Virus record (IMG/VR): IMGVR_UViG_3300021425_000037
Location: 1-61,410 of that record
Source of the DNA: a virus
Reading direction: 5' to 3' (one strand)
DNA length: 61,410 nt
Shown here: in pieces, positions 40,801 through 49,430 of the stretch
Layout of the letters: the number at the start of each line of letters is the position of its first letter
Numbering within the stretch: position 1 is the first letter of the stretch
Made by a program: the position numbers and the translations under genes
Notes under the pieces: model-generated
Told to the model about the DNA's origin: nothing
Seen by the model: only the letters and a program-made list of their open reading frames with translations
Database searches by the model: none

Positions 40801-42590
40801 CACCAGTTCCATTTATTCACCCAACAGAATACGCTAAGTCATTTGGACTTGCAGGTGTTGAGGAACGTTACGATGGTATGTTCCCTTACATGTATACATC
40901 ATCTGGTACGCTACCAGCAGATCCAGCAGACGTAACTATAGGATACATTGATACAGCAATTGACACAAGTGTTGATGCAGCATCATTAAGAACACAAATA
41001 GATAACTTAAACTTCAAGTATAAAACTTGGGTAAGAGATCATGTTGACCCAACATTCTATTCAGTATATGAATATAGAGTTGGTAGAACTAGATTCTCAG
41101 GAGATAGTTTAGATGGTACAACACGTAACAGTGTGTATAGTGATAACGTATTAGATAAAAAAGCAGGTGAACTATTCTTAGGCACAGGCGTATCAGCACA
41201 AGAACAAACATCAGTTTGGGATTTAGATTTTAGTAAAGTAACCATGCTTAAAGTTGAATTTAGTTGGTATGGTGCTGTTGGTGCATTGTTCTTAGCATAT
41301 GTTCCAGTAGACAACGGCGAAGCACGTTGGGTAAGAGTACACCATTTACGTTGTTCAAACCAGTTGAAGATATCTTCACTAGGTAATGCTACACTTCCAA
41401 TTACATATCTAGTATACGGTGGTGGTAGTGAATCACGCTTTGGTGTTCCAAACGCTAATAGGTTACAAAACCCATATGGTAGTTACTCAGAAAGCCTTGT
41501 TAAGTATGGTGCTTCTTACTACATTGATGGTGGTGACCGTGGTACAGTTAGATTGTTTAACCATAGTTCAGAAACACCTACAGAAATTAATGGATCAAAA
41601 TATAAATTGGGTGTAGATGCAACAAACGCAACAGATCCTGTAGCACCATATTTTAGTGTAACTAACTTAGATCCTGATACAACAGGTACTGATGCTCCGG
41701 CAGTCAATACATATTACATGAATGCAAGAGTAATTACAGGTAACTCACAAGACCAAAACGTAAAAGTTATTTGGATAGACGGCAACGACATATACTTAAA
41801 CAAACCAGTAAGTGCTGTTTCAACATTAAATGTAATTGTAGATAGACCAGCACTTGTATATGGATTAAAAACAAAAGATAACATTACATCAGGTAATGGT
41901 GATGATGTTAGAAACAGAGTACAGGTATACCCAACACGTTTAAGTATTGGTAGTGATGCTTCAACTAATGCTAAAGTTACACTGGTTAAAACACCATTGT
42001 TCCAAACAACATTAGGCACATCGGGTAGTTTTACAATTAATGCAAGTGTAGATATAAATCAACAATACTTACTGTCTACAACAAATACAGATTATCTTTC
42101 ACAAAATGGAGACTTTACTTACGGCTACTTCCGTGCAAGTTTAAATGGCTCAGAAACACTTATAAGTGTATTGGGAAGATTAGAGAAAGCAAACGACAAT
42201 TACTATTTTTATCCAGCAGAGATATACAATGGTACATTAGAAATTGCTTCGGGCGCATCATTCTTAAAAGAAGGTGTATTTGATCCAAACGGAAACGTAC
42301 TTACATCAAGCGAAACAACATTTGAAAAGGAACGTTTAAGTTCAGTTGAAGTTGCACTTAGAGCGCAAACTCCAATACCTGGAACAGGTACTGAATTAGC
42401 AAGTTATTATGTTGCTCCGGGTGCTGAAGAATTTGATTTGGCAACTTATTTTGATTATAACAAAGAATATATAAGTTATCCACTTACAGATCAGCTAGAA
42501 ACTCTATTCTTAGCAACATTTAGTAATAATACTAATAGCAATACACCACTAGTTTCGTTGAGTGCGAGCTTGACATGGGAGGAGCAATAA
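37851..42590 (+). CDS. Large virion protein with four internal repeats
   Basis: The product has 1579 residues. LSLLGIPRSEVALGIFADV, then RYQPGRVSAATFG near residue 145 and VTMLKVEFSWYGAVGA near 1130, are shared with the next gene, so the two are tandem paralogues. Between them lie four copies of a unit with the signature KCxRDxxxxLxAxxxDxxxGG, about 155-160 residues apart. The C-terminus (FEKERLSSVEVALRAQ) is also paralogous. A fibre, collar or baseplate-periphery adhesin is likely; no T4 name is given. Confidence 0.72.
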   Translation: MSSLNNINNNASVVNVGRTTPVTPGAQPAANSIPVVVATDQTAIPVVEQNKIQSEVALSLLGIPRSEVALGIFADVNTYDVNPSEWSSVPEDYSEVANTKTEYTGVGGPQAWGILHLPEESGAKVTAPADETAVLTSKRFFRYQPGRVSAATFGIKSSFATGNVVGAGQRPATRNPDVKKYGIFDKFDGYYWETRDTGQGDQFAVVRRTQSIIRKNPLQFGNSAGQQLEDHALGGKAPGVAESTYNAYPTATKYLTENKFDLIDSSVLSNSAVKCQRDLGYFLDAIGDDITLGTNYGSTFQGLAESNSNEYPLPTSVTTAIDNSEIEVKALTGVDNTADALVDDWYNNLRAVAVDAGTRVDYASATQAEQIAFLKAVTFTNPTSGGSASREAVKDQLVANRDFIAAEINAWVADTYPSASHNANKCTRDVLFVLNAVAYDVLYGGNSATYDAGRFFFYDGFSKSDQTADYITQTVAAYGRLVDIIDDIVKDVTITPTTGNSETQSTGNGVAAQAEADAAVAFATIIRDVIDEGDILLSLPVTRTSPDTSWGGASAVAAQAAIQAAKQTIVETVAPVTFTGDDLKCKRDLEFALDAYINDLRWGGDGHIIANAATYDTAILTDAEREGETHYFFRNKIREKLASINETGARTKIGDLAKFQIQAVTSNGTGAYPAQPGPDGTTGLITDAQIASATYGQRSKVETIFSVYALYYGYLVSQSLNYDTVTDLPDGASQSDFERVLKFKCIRDVKYVMNGYGSDLQFGGNAATAYNAFKYYSDGQLKVYSQTSGGVVAEIARHQFLKDLLTSNSLVNVERTDSQVVQIKSMTTRFALSTAQRDKLLTLTDTIINNFTNEYTGAVDYGQAGQFGDLVILRDGLIMVHAGVYDPTLLKKRVKTPAQIDTTNNTLTLAEGSVIIGQYVNYYGDCPELTDGKTYWVSEVQGPKGNTITLMDPAVADFDQFDVTPSNNTPITLSGAGTEHYIETPVPFIHPTEYAKSFGLAGVEERYDGMFPYMYTSSGTLPADPADVTIGYIDTAIDTSVDAASLRTQIDNLNFKYKTWVRDHVDPTFYSVYEYRVGRTRFSGDSLDGTTRNSVYSDNVLDKKAGELFLGTGVSAQEQTSVWDLDFSKVTMLKVEFSWYGAVGALFLAYVPVDNGEARWVRVHHLRCSNQLKISSLGNATLPITYLVYGGGSESRFGVPNANRLQNPYGSYSESLVKYGASYYIDGGDRGTVRLFNHSSETPTEINGSKYKLGVDATNATDPVAPYFSVTNLDPDTTGTDAPAVNTYYMNARVITGNSQDQNVKVIWIDGNDIYLNKPVSAVSTLNVIVDRPALVYGLKTKDNITSGNGDDVRNRVQVYPTRLSIGSDASTNAKVTLVKTPLFQTTLGTSGSFTINASVDINQQYLLSTTNTDYLSQNGDFTYGYFRASLNGSETLISVLGRLEKANDNYYFYPAEIYNGTLEIASGASFLKEGVFDPNGNVLTSSETTFEKERLSSVEVALRAQTPIPGTGTELASYYVAPGAEEFDLATYFDYNKEYISYPLTDQLETLFLATFSNNTNSNTPLVSLSASLTWEEQ
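38661..40160 (+). repeat. Four protein-level repeats (about 155-160 residues each)
   Basis: Repeat cores begin near 38670 (KCQRDLGYFLDAIGDD), 39124 (KCTRDVLFVLNAVAYD), 39602 (KCKRDLEFALDAYIND) and 40082 (KCIRDVKYVMNGYGSD). Each is followed by a GTN, GGN or GGD turn. Spacing is 454, 478 and 480 bases. DNA identity is low, so the duplication is old. Confidence 0.75.
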
Positions 42591-42593
42591 TAA

Positions 42594-45500
42594 ATGCCTC
42601 AAATCAAAATAGGGTTCGACAGAATACCTATACCAACATCGAAGAGTTTTGTACCTCTATATGACATTGTAAAAGGTGTTCCACTTAGAGATTCAAATGG
42701 ACAAATTATTGTTACAGAAGATGAAGGTCCGGTCGAAGCTCTTTCCAAAGCAGAAAACAGTACCAGTGTTGTTGTAAACAACAAAGTAGTTGATAACACA
42801 CAACTAGACATTGTAGAACAATTTGCTGAAACATCTCAAGTTAGTACAACACTACTAGGTATACCTAGAGCAGAAGTACAACTTAGTTTGTTTAGTGACG
42901 TAAGCACATATGGGGTTAATGAAGAAGAATGGGAATTTTTTCAATACAACGGCATTTTTGGTAGACCAGTAGGTTGGTACAACAGACGCAATAGAACATT
43001 TGGTAATCATTTCTATACTAGATTAGTTGAAGAAACAAACGAGCAAGCACTTGTTGTTGAAAGTTTTCCTGTTGCTTACACATTCCCTCCTGGACCAAAC
43101 TACGTAAGCGGCGGCTATAACCCAGCTGTATTTGCTAGATTCTTAGCGTTTATCGATCTAGGTAATGACTTGTATACCTCATACGTTGGTACAAATGAAA
43201 TATTTGCAAAGGAGAACTTTCTAGATCCTACATTATGTTTTACACAAGACGGAGATGTTGTATACCCAGATGACGAACAGTTAGGATATGATGTTATAGA
43301 AAATTGGTGTCAGGCGTGGATGAACATGCGTGATGGTCTTTTACTAGATCCTAATACTAATACACCAATTAGATTTCCTACAGGTTTTGATGCAACTAAC
43401 ACAAGACCAGGTGCTTCAGATGGTGCTAACTATTTTGGACTATTACAAAGTAAAAAAGCATATAGATATCAACCAGGACGTATTTCAGGTTTTACATTTG
43501 GCTTTAGAGCAAGCAGAGACGAAGCAAGCATTGACAACATTATCGAATGGGGTATAGGTAATCCTACAGACGAATATGTTTTCCAAATAAGAGGCCCGCA
43601 GTTTAATATTGTACGTAGGAGTACAGTTAGATTGCCTAACGAAGTATTACAACGTATGGGCTTTAATAATACAGCACAACAAACAGTACAAAGTAGAGAA
43701 CCATTTAACGAAGACGAATTTTATGAGCTTGTGATTACTAGAGATTTCTTTAACGGAGATCCATTAGATGGTAATGGTAGATCAGGATACTTATTAGATC
43801 CTACTAAAGTTACTATGTATAAAATTGAATTTGGTTGGTACGGTGCTATTGGTGCTAAATTTTATGCTTACATACCAACAGACACAGGAGATGCACGTTG
43901 GGTGTTAATGCACACACTAACTATTGAAAACCAATTAGGCGAACCTTGTTTGCAAGATCCTTACTTTAAATTTAGATATCTACAAGATATTAGAAATACA
44001 AGTAACATTAGAGAACCACAATACCTTTACAAGTATGGTGCTTCATGTTATATTGATGGTGGCGATAACAGTGCAGGTAAGTACTTCTCGTATACAAGTG
44101 ACGACAAGGCTGTAAACAATGCAAGACAAACAAGTGTTGCTGGCATATATCCAAAACGTGAAATTAAAAACAGTGATGGTGTAGCTAAACCTAACAAAAA
44201 AAATGTTTACCCAGTAGATTTAAAAATTGACTGTGATCAACTTACAGAAGTACAAGTAGTTGAGATTGATGGCTGTCCAGCATTTGGACATCACTATGCA
44301 CCAAGTTTGCACAGTAATCAAAATGGTGTTATAAGAAGTATAAACATCAATGGTGCAGGTAACGAAATTACAACCAACCCACAGCCACAAGTTAATATAA
44401 CAAATATTACTCAAGCAAGTTGTGGTGTTGTAACTACAGATGTTGCACACGGTTATTTTACAGGACAAAAAGTTACAATAGAAAATGTTGTAGGTATGAC
44501 AGAAGTTAATCTACAAACATATTACATTGAAGTATTAAGCGATACAGAATTTGCTTTATACAGCAATCCTGAATACGATGCAGAAGTAGATACAAGTGGC
44601 TTTGCCGCATATGTAAGCGGCGGTACATCAGATGGTGACCCAATATTTAGAATACGTGACGATGATAGCAAACTTATTGTACCGGGTATTAATAGTTGCT
44701 ATGCCGCAAGAACAAGTGAAAGTACAGCAAACATTGAACGTATTGGGTTTGACAACTTGTATGAAAAAAGTGCAACTGGTACTATTGACACACAAGTTAT
44801 ATTAAATGGACAGTTAGTTGATAGAGCAACAGTGGATACTTCCGCTGTACGTTTTACAAGTTATTACGATTCTATTGCAGGCAGTACATATCCTATAACA
44901 GGTGATGGCTTTGATTGTAATTTCTTAAATCCTGTAGCTCAAGAAGGAACACAGTTTTGTGAATTCCTTATAGGTGTTACAGAAAACAAACCAATTATAT
45001 CAACACGTAATAATGCACAAGGTACTCCTGTAAATGAGGTTAAGTTTTTACAAAGTGACGGTGTAACAGAAGTTGCTCCGGACTTAGATAATATATTGTA
45101 TGCAGAATTTACTCATAGTAGTTTGTATAGAGATAGAGACGGCTATGAAGAAAGAGAAGGTGATGCACCATTAGGTATTAAGTATGACATTGATTACAGA
45201 TTACCTAGACCAGCAGGAACTGACAGCGGTACATGCTCAGGTATAAATGTTACAATTGAAGATAGATTAGAATTTACTGTTACTTATAGTTCAACTGATC
45301 CTGTAAGCGGACTTGCAAGTAATGTTATTATATTTGACAGTGAACCAAGTGAACTAATAAACGGGTTTAATCTTATTGGCGGAGAGTTTGGTGACGGTGA
45401 TTCAGCAAGTGGTATTAGATTCACTAGCGGACTACAAACATACATTGATAGTAATAACGATGAAAAGTATTATGCAGAAGTAGATGGTGCTCCTAGTAGT

Positions 45501-46037
45501 GCAGCATTTACTCTTAAATTAAGTCCTGTAAGAATTAAAGATAAAACTATTACAGGCGATCCATTAAAAGGTGTAAACAAAGTACAAGTGTTTAGTTTCC
45601 AACCTAAACCTTTATATCTAGTTGTGTTTATGCGTGACAATGCTAAAATGAATAATGTAACTATTACAGAATTTATTAATGGAACAACTAGAGCATTTTG
45701 TCCAGAATGGGTAACAAATAGCGGTATTGATGTTGTGTTCTCCGGCGGCGCAAGTTCAGGAGTACCTGCAGCTAATTATTTAGAAAAAGAAAGATTAGCA
45801 AGTACAAGCGTTGACGTACAAAACTCGCAACCATTAAGACCAGGTAAACTAAAAGATACCTTATATGTTGCACCAAACAGAAACAATACCGTAGCATTAG
45901 ATAGTGTGTACGGACCAGATAGAACAACTATTACTCCGGGAATATTAAATACAACAGCAACATTTATTACAGCAAGAAGTTTAGAAAATAATGATGTTAA
46001 CTTAGTAAGTGCAAGTGTGACCACGAAGGAAGATTAA
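42594..46037 (+). CDS. Large virion protein, paralogue of the preceding gene
   Basis: The product has 1147 residues. TTLLGIPRAEVQLSLFSDV, KAYRYQPGRISGFTFGFRA, VTMYKIEFGWYGAIGAKFYAY and YLEKERLASTSVDVQNSQP align in order with the 1579-residue neighbour, but the four-repeat block is absent. A later segment (ITQASCGVVTTDVAHGYFTGQKV) resembles ubiquitin-like or Ig-like adhesin modules. It begins three bases after the previous stop. Confidence 0.72.
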   Translation: MPQIKIGFDRIPIPTSKSFVPLYDIVKGVPLRDSNGQIIVTEDEGPVEALSKAENSTSVVVNNKVVDNTQLDIVEQFAETSQVSTTLLGIPRAEVQLSLFSDVSTYGVNEEEWEFFQYNGIFGRPVGWYNRRNRTFGNHFYTRLVEETNEQALVVESFPVAYTFPPGPNYVSGGYNPAVFARFLAFIDLGNDLYTSYVGTNEIFAKENFLDPTLCFTQDGDVVYPDDEQLGYDVIENWCQAWMNMRDGLLLDPNTNTPIRFPTGFDATNTRPGASDGANYFGLLQSKKAYRYQPGRISGFTFGFRASRDEASIDNIIEWGIGNPTDEYVFQIRGPQFNIVRRSTVRLPNEVLQRMGFNNTAQQTVQSREPFNEDEFYELVITRDFFNGDPLDGNGRSGYLLDPTKVTMYKIEFGWYGAIGAKFYAYIPTDTGDARWVLMHTLTIENQLGEPCLQDPYFKFRYLQDIRNTSNIREPQYLYKYGASCYIDGGDNSAGKYFSYTSDDKAVNNARQTSVAGIYPKREIKNSDGVAKPNKKNVYPVDLKIDCDQLTEVQVVEIDGCPAFGHHYAPSLHSNQNGVIRSININGAGNEITTNPQPQVNITNITQASCGVVTTDVAHGYFTGQKVTIENVVGMTEVNLQTYYIEVLSDTEFALYSNPEYDAEVDTSGFAAYVSGGTSDGDPIFRIRDDDSKLIVPGINSCYAARTSESTANIERIGFDNLYEKSATGTIDTQVILNGQLVDRATVDTSAVRFTSYYDSIAGSTYPITGDGFDCNFLNPVAQEGTQFCEFLIGVTENKPIISTRNNAQGTPVNEVKFLQSDGVTEVAPDLDNILYAEFTHSSLYRDRDGYEEREGDAPLGIKYDIDYRLPRPAGTDSGTCSGINVTIEDRLEFTVTYSSTDPVSGLASNVIIFDSEPSELINGFNLIGGEFGDGDSASGIRFTSGLQTYIDSNNDEKYYAEVDGAPSSAAFTLKLSPVRIKDKTITGDPLKGVNKVQVFSFQPKPLYLVVFMRDNAKMNNVTITEFINGTTRAFCPEWVTNSGIDVVFSGGASSGVPAANYLEKERLASTSVDVQNSQPLRPGKLKDTLYVAPNRNNTVALDSVYGPDRTTITPGILNTTATFITARSLENNDVNLVSASVTTKED

Positions 46038-48421
46038 TGGCAGAAATAAAATTTGGCCTAAACGTAAACAGGAGTCTTGCAGATGTTGCAGATCCTTTGG
46101 CGGCTTTAGCAAACATAGGAATTAATATAAACGACCTTGATATTATTAGGGGAGCAGCTGGTGACTTAGGTATTACAGCAGATGATGTAAAAACACTAAG
46201 TGGACTTAATGTACCTGTACAAACTTATCTAGTTAAACTATATCAAGATACATTACAGTATGCAAGTATTATTGACGAAACAGCAGGTACAGGTGAAGCA
46301 TTAAAAGGTAACTTAACAGTTAACGGTGTACTAGGTGCAGGCGCAATTAAATATCAATACATTGACGATGACAATACAACACTAAAATTTGCTGACATTA
46401 GTACAAGTCGTGTTAGTAGTTGGAGTAGTACAGACAGCCCTGCTACAGATACTAGCCCAATTTTTTATGGAAGTCAAATTGAAGTTGATGGAGCAATTGA
46501 AACCAACACACTTGAAATATTAAAGCCTGCAGATACAGTGCGTTTTAGAAGTTCAGAAGTACCAACACATAAAATACAAGCAACTATTGGTGGACAAACA
46601 GTATACCTATATGCTATGAAGGGAATACCACTAGTGTTTGAAGGGTTCTTTAGAAACTTAGACAGTGACCTTAGACTAGTTACAAGCGGGGCTGTAAGTT
46701 GGAGAATTGTAAACAAACAATTTGATTACCTTACAAAAGAATATGAGAATGTAGGCGGTAGTAACACAACACGTAGTTTCTTAAGATATAGAGACACAGG
46801 TGCAGCTCCTAAAAATGTAGAAATATATCACAATCCAAATAACATACTTACACTGCCATTAACAGGCATTGGTATGACCGAACTACCTGCGGCTGCATTA
46901 GAAAACTGTCAAAATTTATATGTTAATAATAATATTTTAAAAACATTCCCTGACTTTACACAATTTGTTCCTAATGTAAGAACACTAGATGTAAGAGAAA
47001 ACAATTTTACATTAGGTGACGATCCTAACTTGCGTAAGTTTAATTCTAATGTACTTGCAAGAATACCTACATCTGTTAGAGAAATTAGATTTGGTAATAC
47101 ATTCAACGGAAGTATTACAGCAGACTTAACAACACTTACAAACTTACTAACACTAAACTTAAATGGTCACAACAGAGGCGGCGCATTTAATTACTTTGAT
47201 CAAGATGGTGAAGATCCTACAGGTTCATGTCCTGAAGTTGCTAACACATGTCAAAACTATTTTATCTATAGAAACAGTTTTAACACTGTTCCACAAAGTG
47301 TAAAAGACTTACCAGATCTAAGACAAATTAATTTATATAGTAATACTATTACTGATGATAGTATGCAATTTGCAAGTAGTGTAATTAACTACATAAACAT
47401 AGGTGGTAATCCAGGTATTAACATTCCTAACTGTGCAAATAAAAATTCACTACAAAACTTTTATGCACACTACAATAGTGCGGGTAATGTGCCTGCAGAT
47501 AGAAACTTGTTCACTACAACATCAGGTGCATACAAATTTGCAAACTGTGGCAACCTAAGATTAATTTATTGTTATGGTAGTGCATACACAGGACCTATAC
47601 CAAAATTTGCAGGTAATCCAAACTTGTATTATTTCCAAGGACAGTACACAGCACTAAGAGGCGGCCGTTCAGATACCGAACAGGACTTTGTTTTGTATGA
47701 CGATGTGTTTGATGATTGTGCAAGTGCAATGCGTTACTTCCATGTAGCAAGTAGTAGTTTGTTAAATGCTCCTATGCACCCAGACTGTTTTGAAAAACCA
47801 ACAGGAATGATTGGTATTGTATTTAGAAGTTTTAATGCAGGTGTTAGTGGTGCGTTCCCAAGTTTGAGCACAATGCAGAACTTACGTTACATTGTTATGC
47901 TACAAAATAACTTTACAGGACCGTTGCCAAACTTCTTTAATAATCCAAACTTGTATTACTGTCATTTATATGGTAACAGTTTTAGTGGTGCTATACCTGT
48001 TATACAAAGTAATGCATTACAATACTACTATGTACACAGTAATCAATTAACATCATTTAACGGACTTGAAACACCTAATCTTAGACGTTTGTTTATCAGT
48101 TATAACCAAATAACTGGTGCTGTTCCAGATATGAATAATCTTACATTGTGTTATGACTTTTATATGAATAACAATAACTTTACTGATTATGTAGCAGGCG
48201 CACTAGTATCATGTAGATCATTGTATAGATTTGATATTAGTAACAATCCAAACTTACCAGCGGGTGCGGTAAATAATATTGTAGCAGACCTTGTTGCTAA
48301 CTATGAAGCAAATCCACGTAGTGGTATTAGCGTAAACTTAGCAAACACATCAACACCTACAGGTGATGCTGTAGAGCAAATTGAGTTCTTAAGGTCCAAA
48401 GGTTGGAACATGAGGTTATAA
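46037..48421 (+). CDS. Leucine-rich-repeat virion adhesin
   Basis: The product has 794 residues. Residues 1-265 look like a virion-attachment and shaft region (FGLNVNRSLADVADPLAAL; NLTVNGVLGAGAIKYQYID). From about 270 to the end it is an LRR solenoid: MTELPAAALENCQNLYVNNN, VRTLDVRENNFT, LRYIVMLQNNFTGPLPNF, LYYCHLYGNSFSGAIPVI, LRRLFISYNQITGAVPDM. Several units carry the NxFTGxxP form typical of plant-type LRRs. It would face outward and bind a protein or glycan receptor. The ATG shares a base with the preceding stop. Confidence 0.85.
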   Translation: MAEIKFGLNVNRSLADVADPLAALANIGININDLDIIRGAAGDLGITADDVKTLSGLNVPVQTYLVKLYQDTLQYASIIDETAGTGEALKGNLTVNGVLGAGAIKYQYIDDDNTTLKFADISTSRVSSWSSTDSPATDTSPIFYGSQIEVDGAIETNTLEILKPADTVRFRSSEVPTHKIQATIGGQTVYLYAMKGIPLVFEGFFRNLDSDLRLVTSGAVSWRIVNKQFDYLTKEYENVGGSNTTRSFLRYRDTGAAPKNVEIYHNPNNILTLPLTGIGMTELPAAALENCQNLYVNNNILKTFPDFTQFVPNVRTLDVRENNFTLGDDPNLRKFNSNVLARIPTSVREIRFGNTFNGSITADLTTLTNLLTLNLNGHNRGGAFNYFDQDGEDPTGSCPEVANTCQNYFIYRNSFNTVPQSVKDLPDLRQINLYSNTITDDSMQFASSVINYINIGGNPGINIPNCANKNSLQNFYAHYNSAGNVPADRNLFTTTSGAYKFANCGNLRLIYCYGSAYTGPIPKFAGNPNLYYFQGQYTALRGGRSDTEQDFVLYDDVFDDCASAMRYFHVASSSLLNAPMHPDCFEKPTGMIGIVFRSFNAGVSGAFPSLSTMQNLRYIVMLQNNFTGPLPNFFNNPNLYYCHLYGNSFSGAIPVIQSNALQYYYVHSNQLTSFNGLETPNLRRLFISYNQITGAVPDMNNLTLCYDFYMNNNNFTDYVAGALVSCRSLYRFDISNNPNLPAGAVNNIVADLVANYEANPRSGISVNLANTSTPTGDAVEQIEFLRSKGWNMRL

Positions 48422-48422
48422 A

Positions 48423-49430
48423 ATGGCAACATCAGCAGTACAAGGATTTTTAAAATCTGCAAACTTATTAGAAAACACACAAGATAGGCAGTTACTTAAT
48501 AACTTGGCTGAAGCACCTATTGCCGACGATATAAGTCTGTTTATCAACAACAGTCAAAACGTATCAAGACTTACTATTGCTGATGCAGAATATAACTTTA
48601 TTACAGGACTTGTAACTCTAGTAAACAATACAGCAGAACAGCAAGCGGCAAGAAGTGCTGTTTTCACAAACGGAGATCCTGTTAGAATACTTTTTGTTAA
48701 TGAAACTGTACTACAAGATAATTTATTTGTAACGCAAAGCGACGGTGAAAAAACATTTGGCTTTGCAAGTGACGTAGAAGGTGACAGTCAATTTACATTT
48801 GATCCGCCTTCAGAAGGATTTATTGTAGAACGTTCTGATGCTGTTGTATTAAACAACTTAACATTCTTAGGTGCTGTTGAAGACACAGCAGGATTTAGTA
48901 GCGGATTAAGTGATCAAACTTCAGGCGAGCCAGAAGGTAATCAAGGTATTGATACCGAAGACACATATGCTAATCAGTTTTTAGAGATATATCAATATTT
49001 AGATATTGCAAAATATCAAGCAGACAAAAAGTTTGTAAGTGATAAAAATGTTGCAACTGATGACGATTTTAAAATGGAAGGTTCGTTTAGTATTAATGAC
49101 CCTGCTGATATGATTATTACTGAAGGTGTAAATGTAAACAGTCCAGGACTATATATTACAAATCCTGCAAGTCCATTAACAAATATTCAACGTATTAGAG
49201 CATTTAGTGATACATCAAATCCTTGGGAAGTTGTAGGCACAGGTGTTAACACAAAATTAACAACTCAAGCTGCTTCAGCACAAACTGGTGATTTAAAACT
49301 CAACAATGGTATACTAATTGACGGTATAACACCAATTACAGAAAGTGGAAACGTAAACAACGTTACTTTTACTCATAAAGCAAAAGTTAAAATAGACGGT
49401 ATTGATTACTTTTTATGTTTAACTAGTTGA
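48423..49430 (+). CDS. Virion structural protein of unknown type
   Basis: The product has 335 residues. It lies one base after the LRR gene and has fibre-like composition (LVTLVNNTAEQQ, KTFGFASDVEGDSQFTFDPP) and a helical insert (NQFLEIYQYLDIAKYQADKK). Its last residues (KVKIDGIDYFLCLTS) resemble the end of the convergent minus-strand gene (ITFNGTVYKALASTS), with which it overlaps by 12 bp. Confidence 0.65.
   Translation: MATSAVQGFLKSANLLENTQDRQLLNNLAEAPIADDISLFINNSQNVSRLTIADAEYNFITGLVTLVNNTAEQQAARSAVFTNGDPVRILFVNETVLQDNLFVTQSDGEKTFGFASDVEGDSQFTFDPPSEGFIVERSDAVVLNNLTFLGAVEDTAGFSSGLSDQTSGEPEGNQGIDTEDTYANQFLEIYQYLDIAKYQADKKFVSDKNVATDDDFKMEGSFSINDPADMIITEGVNVNSPGLYITNPASPLTNIQRIRAFSDTSNPWEVVGTGVNTKLTTQAASAQTGDLKLNNGILIDGITPITESGNVNNVTFTHKAKVKIDGIDYFLCLTS

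Noticed and set aside
25372-49430. Diversity-generating retroelement acting on the adhesins
   Set aside because: No reverse transcriptase and no template/variable repeat pair were found in the window.
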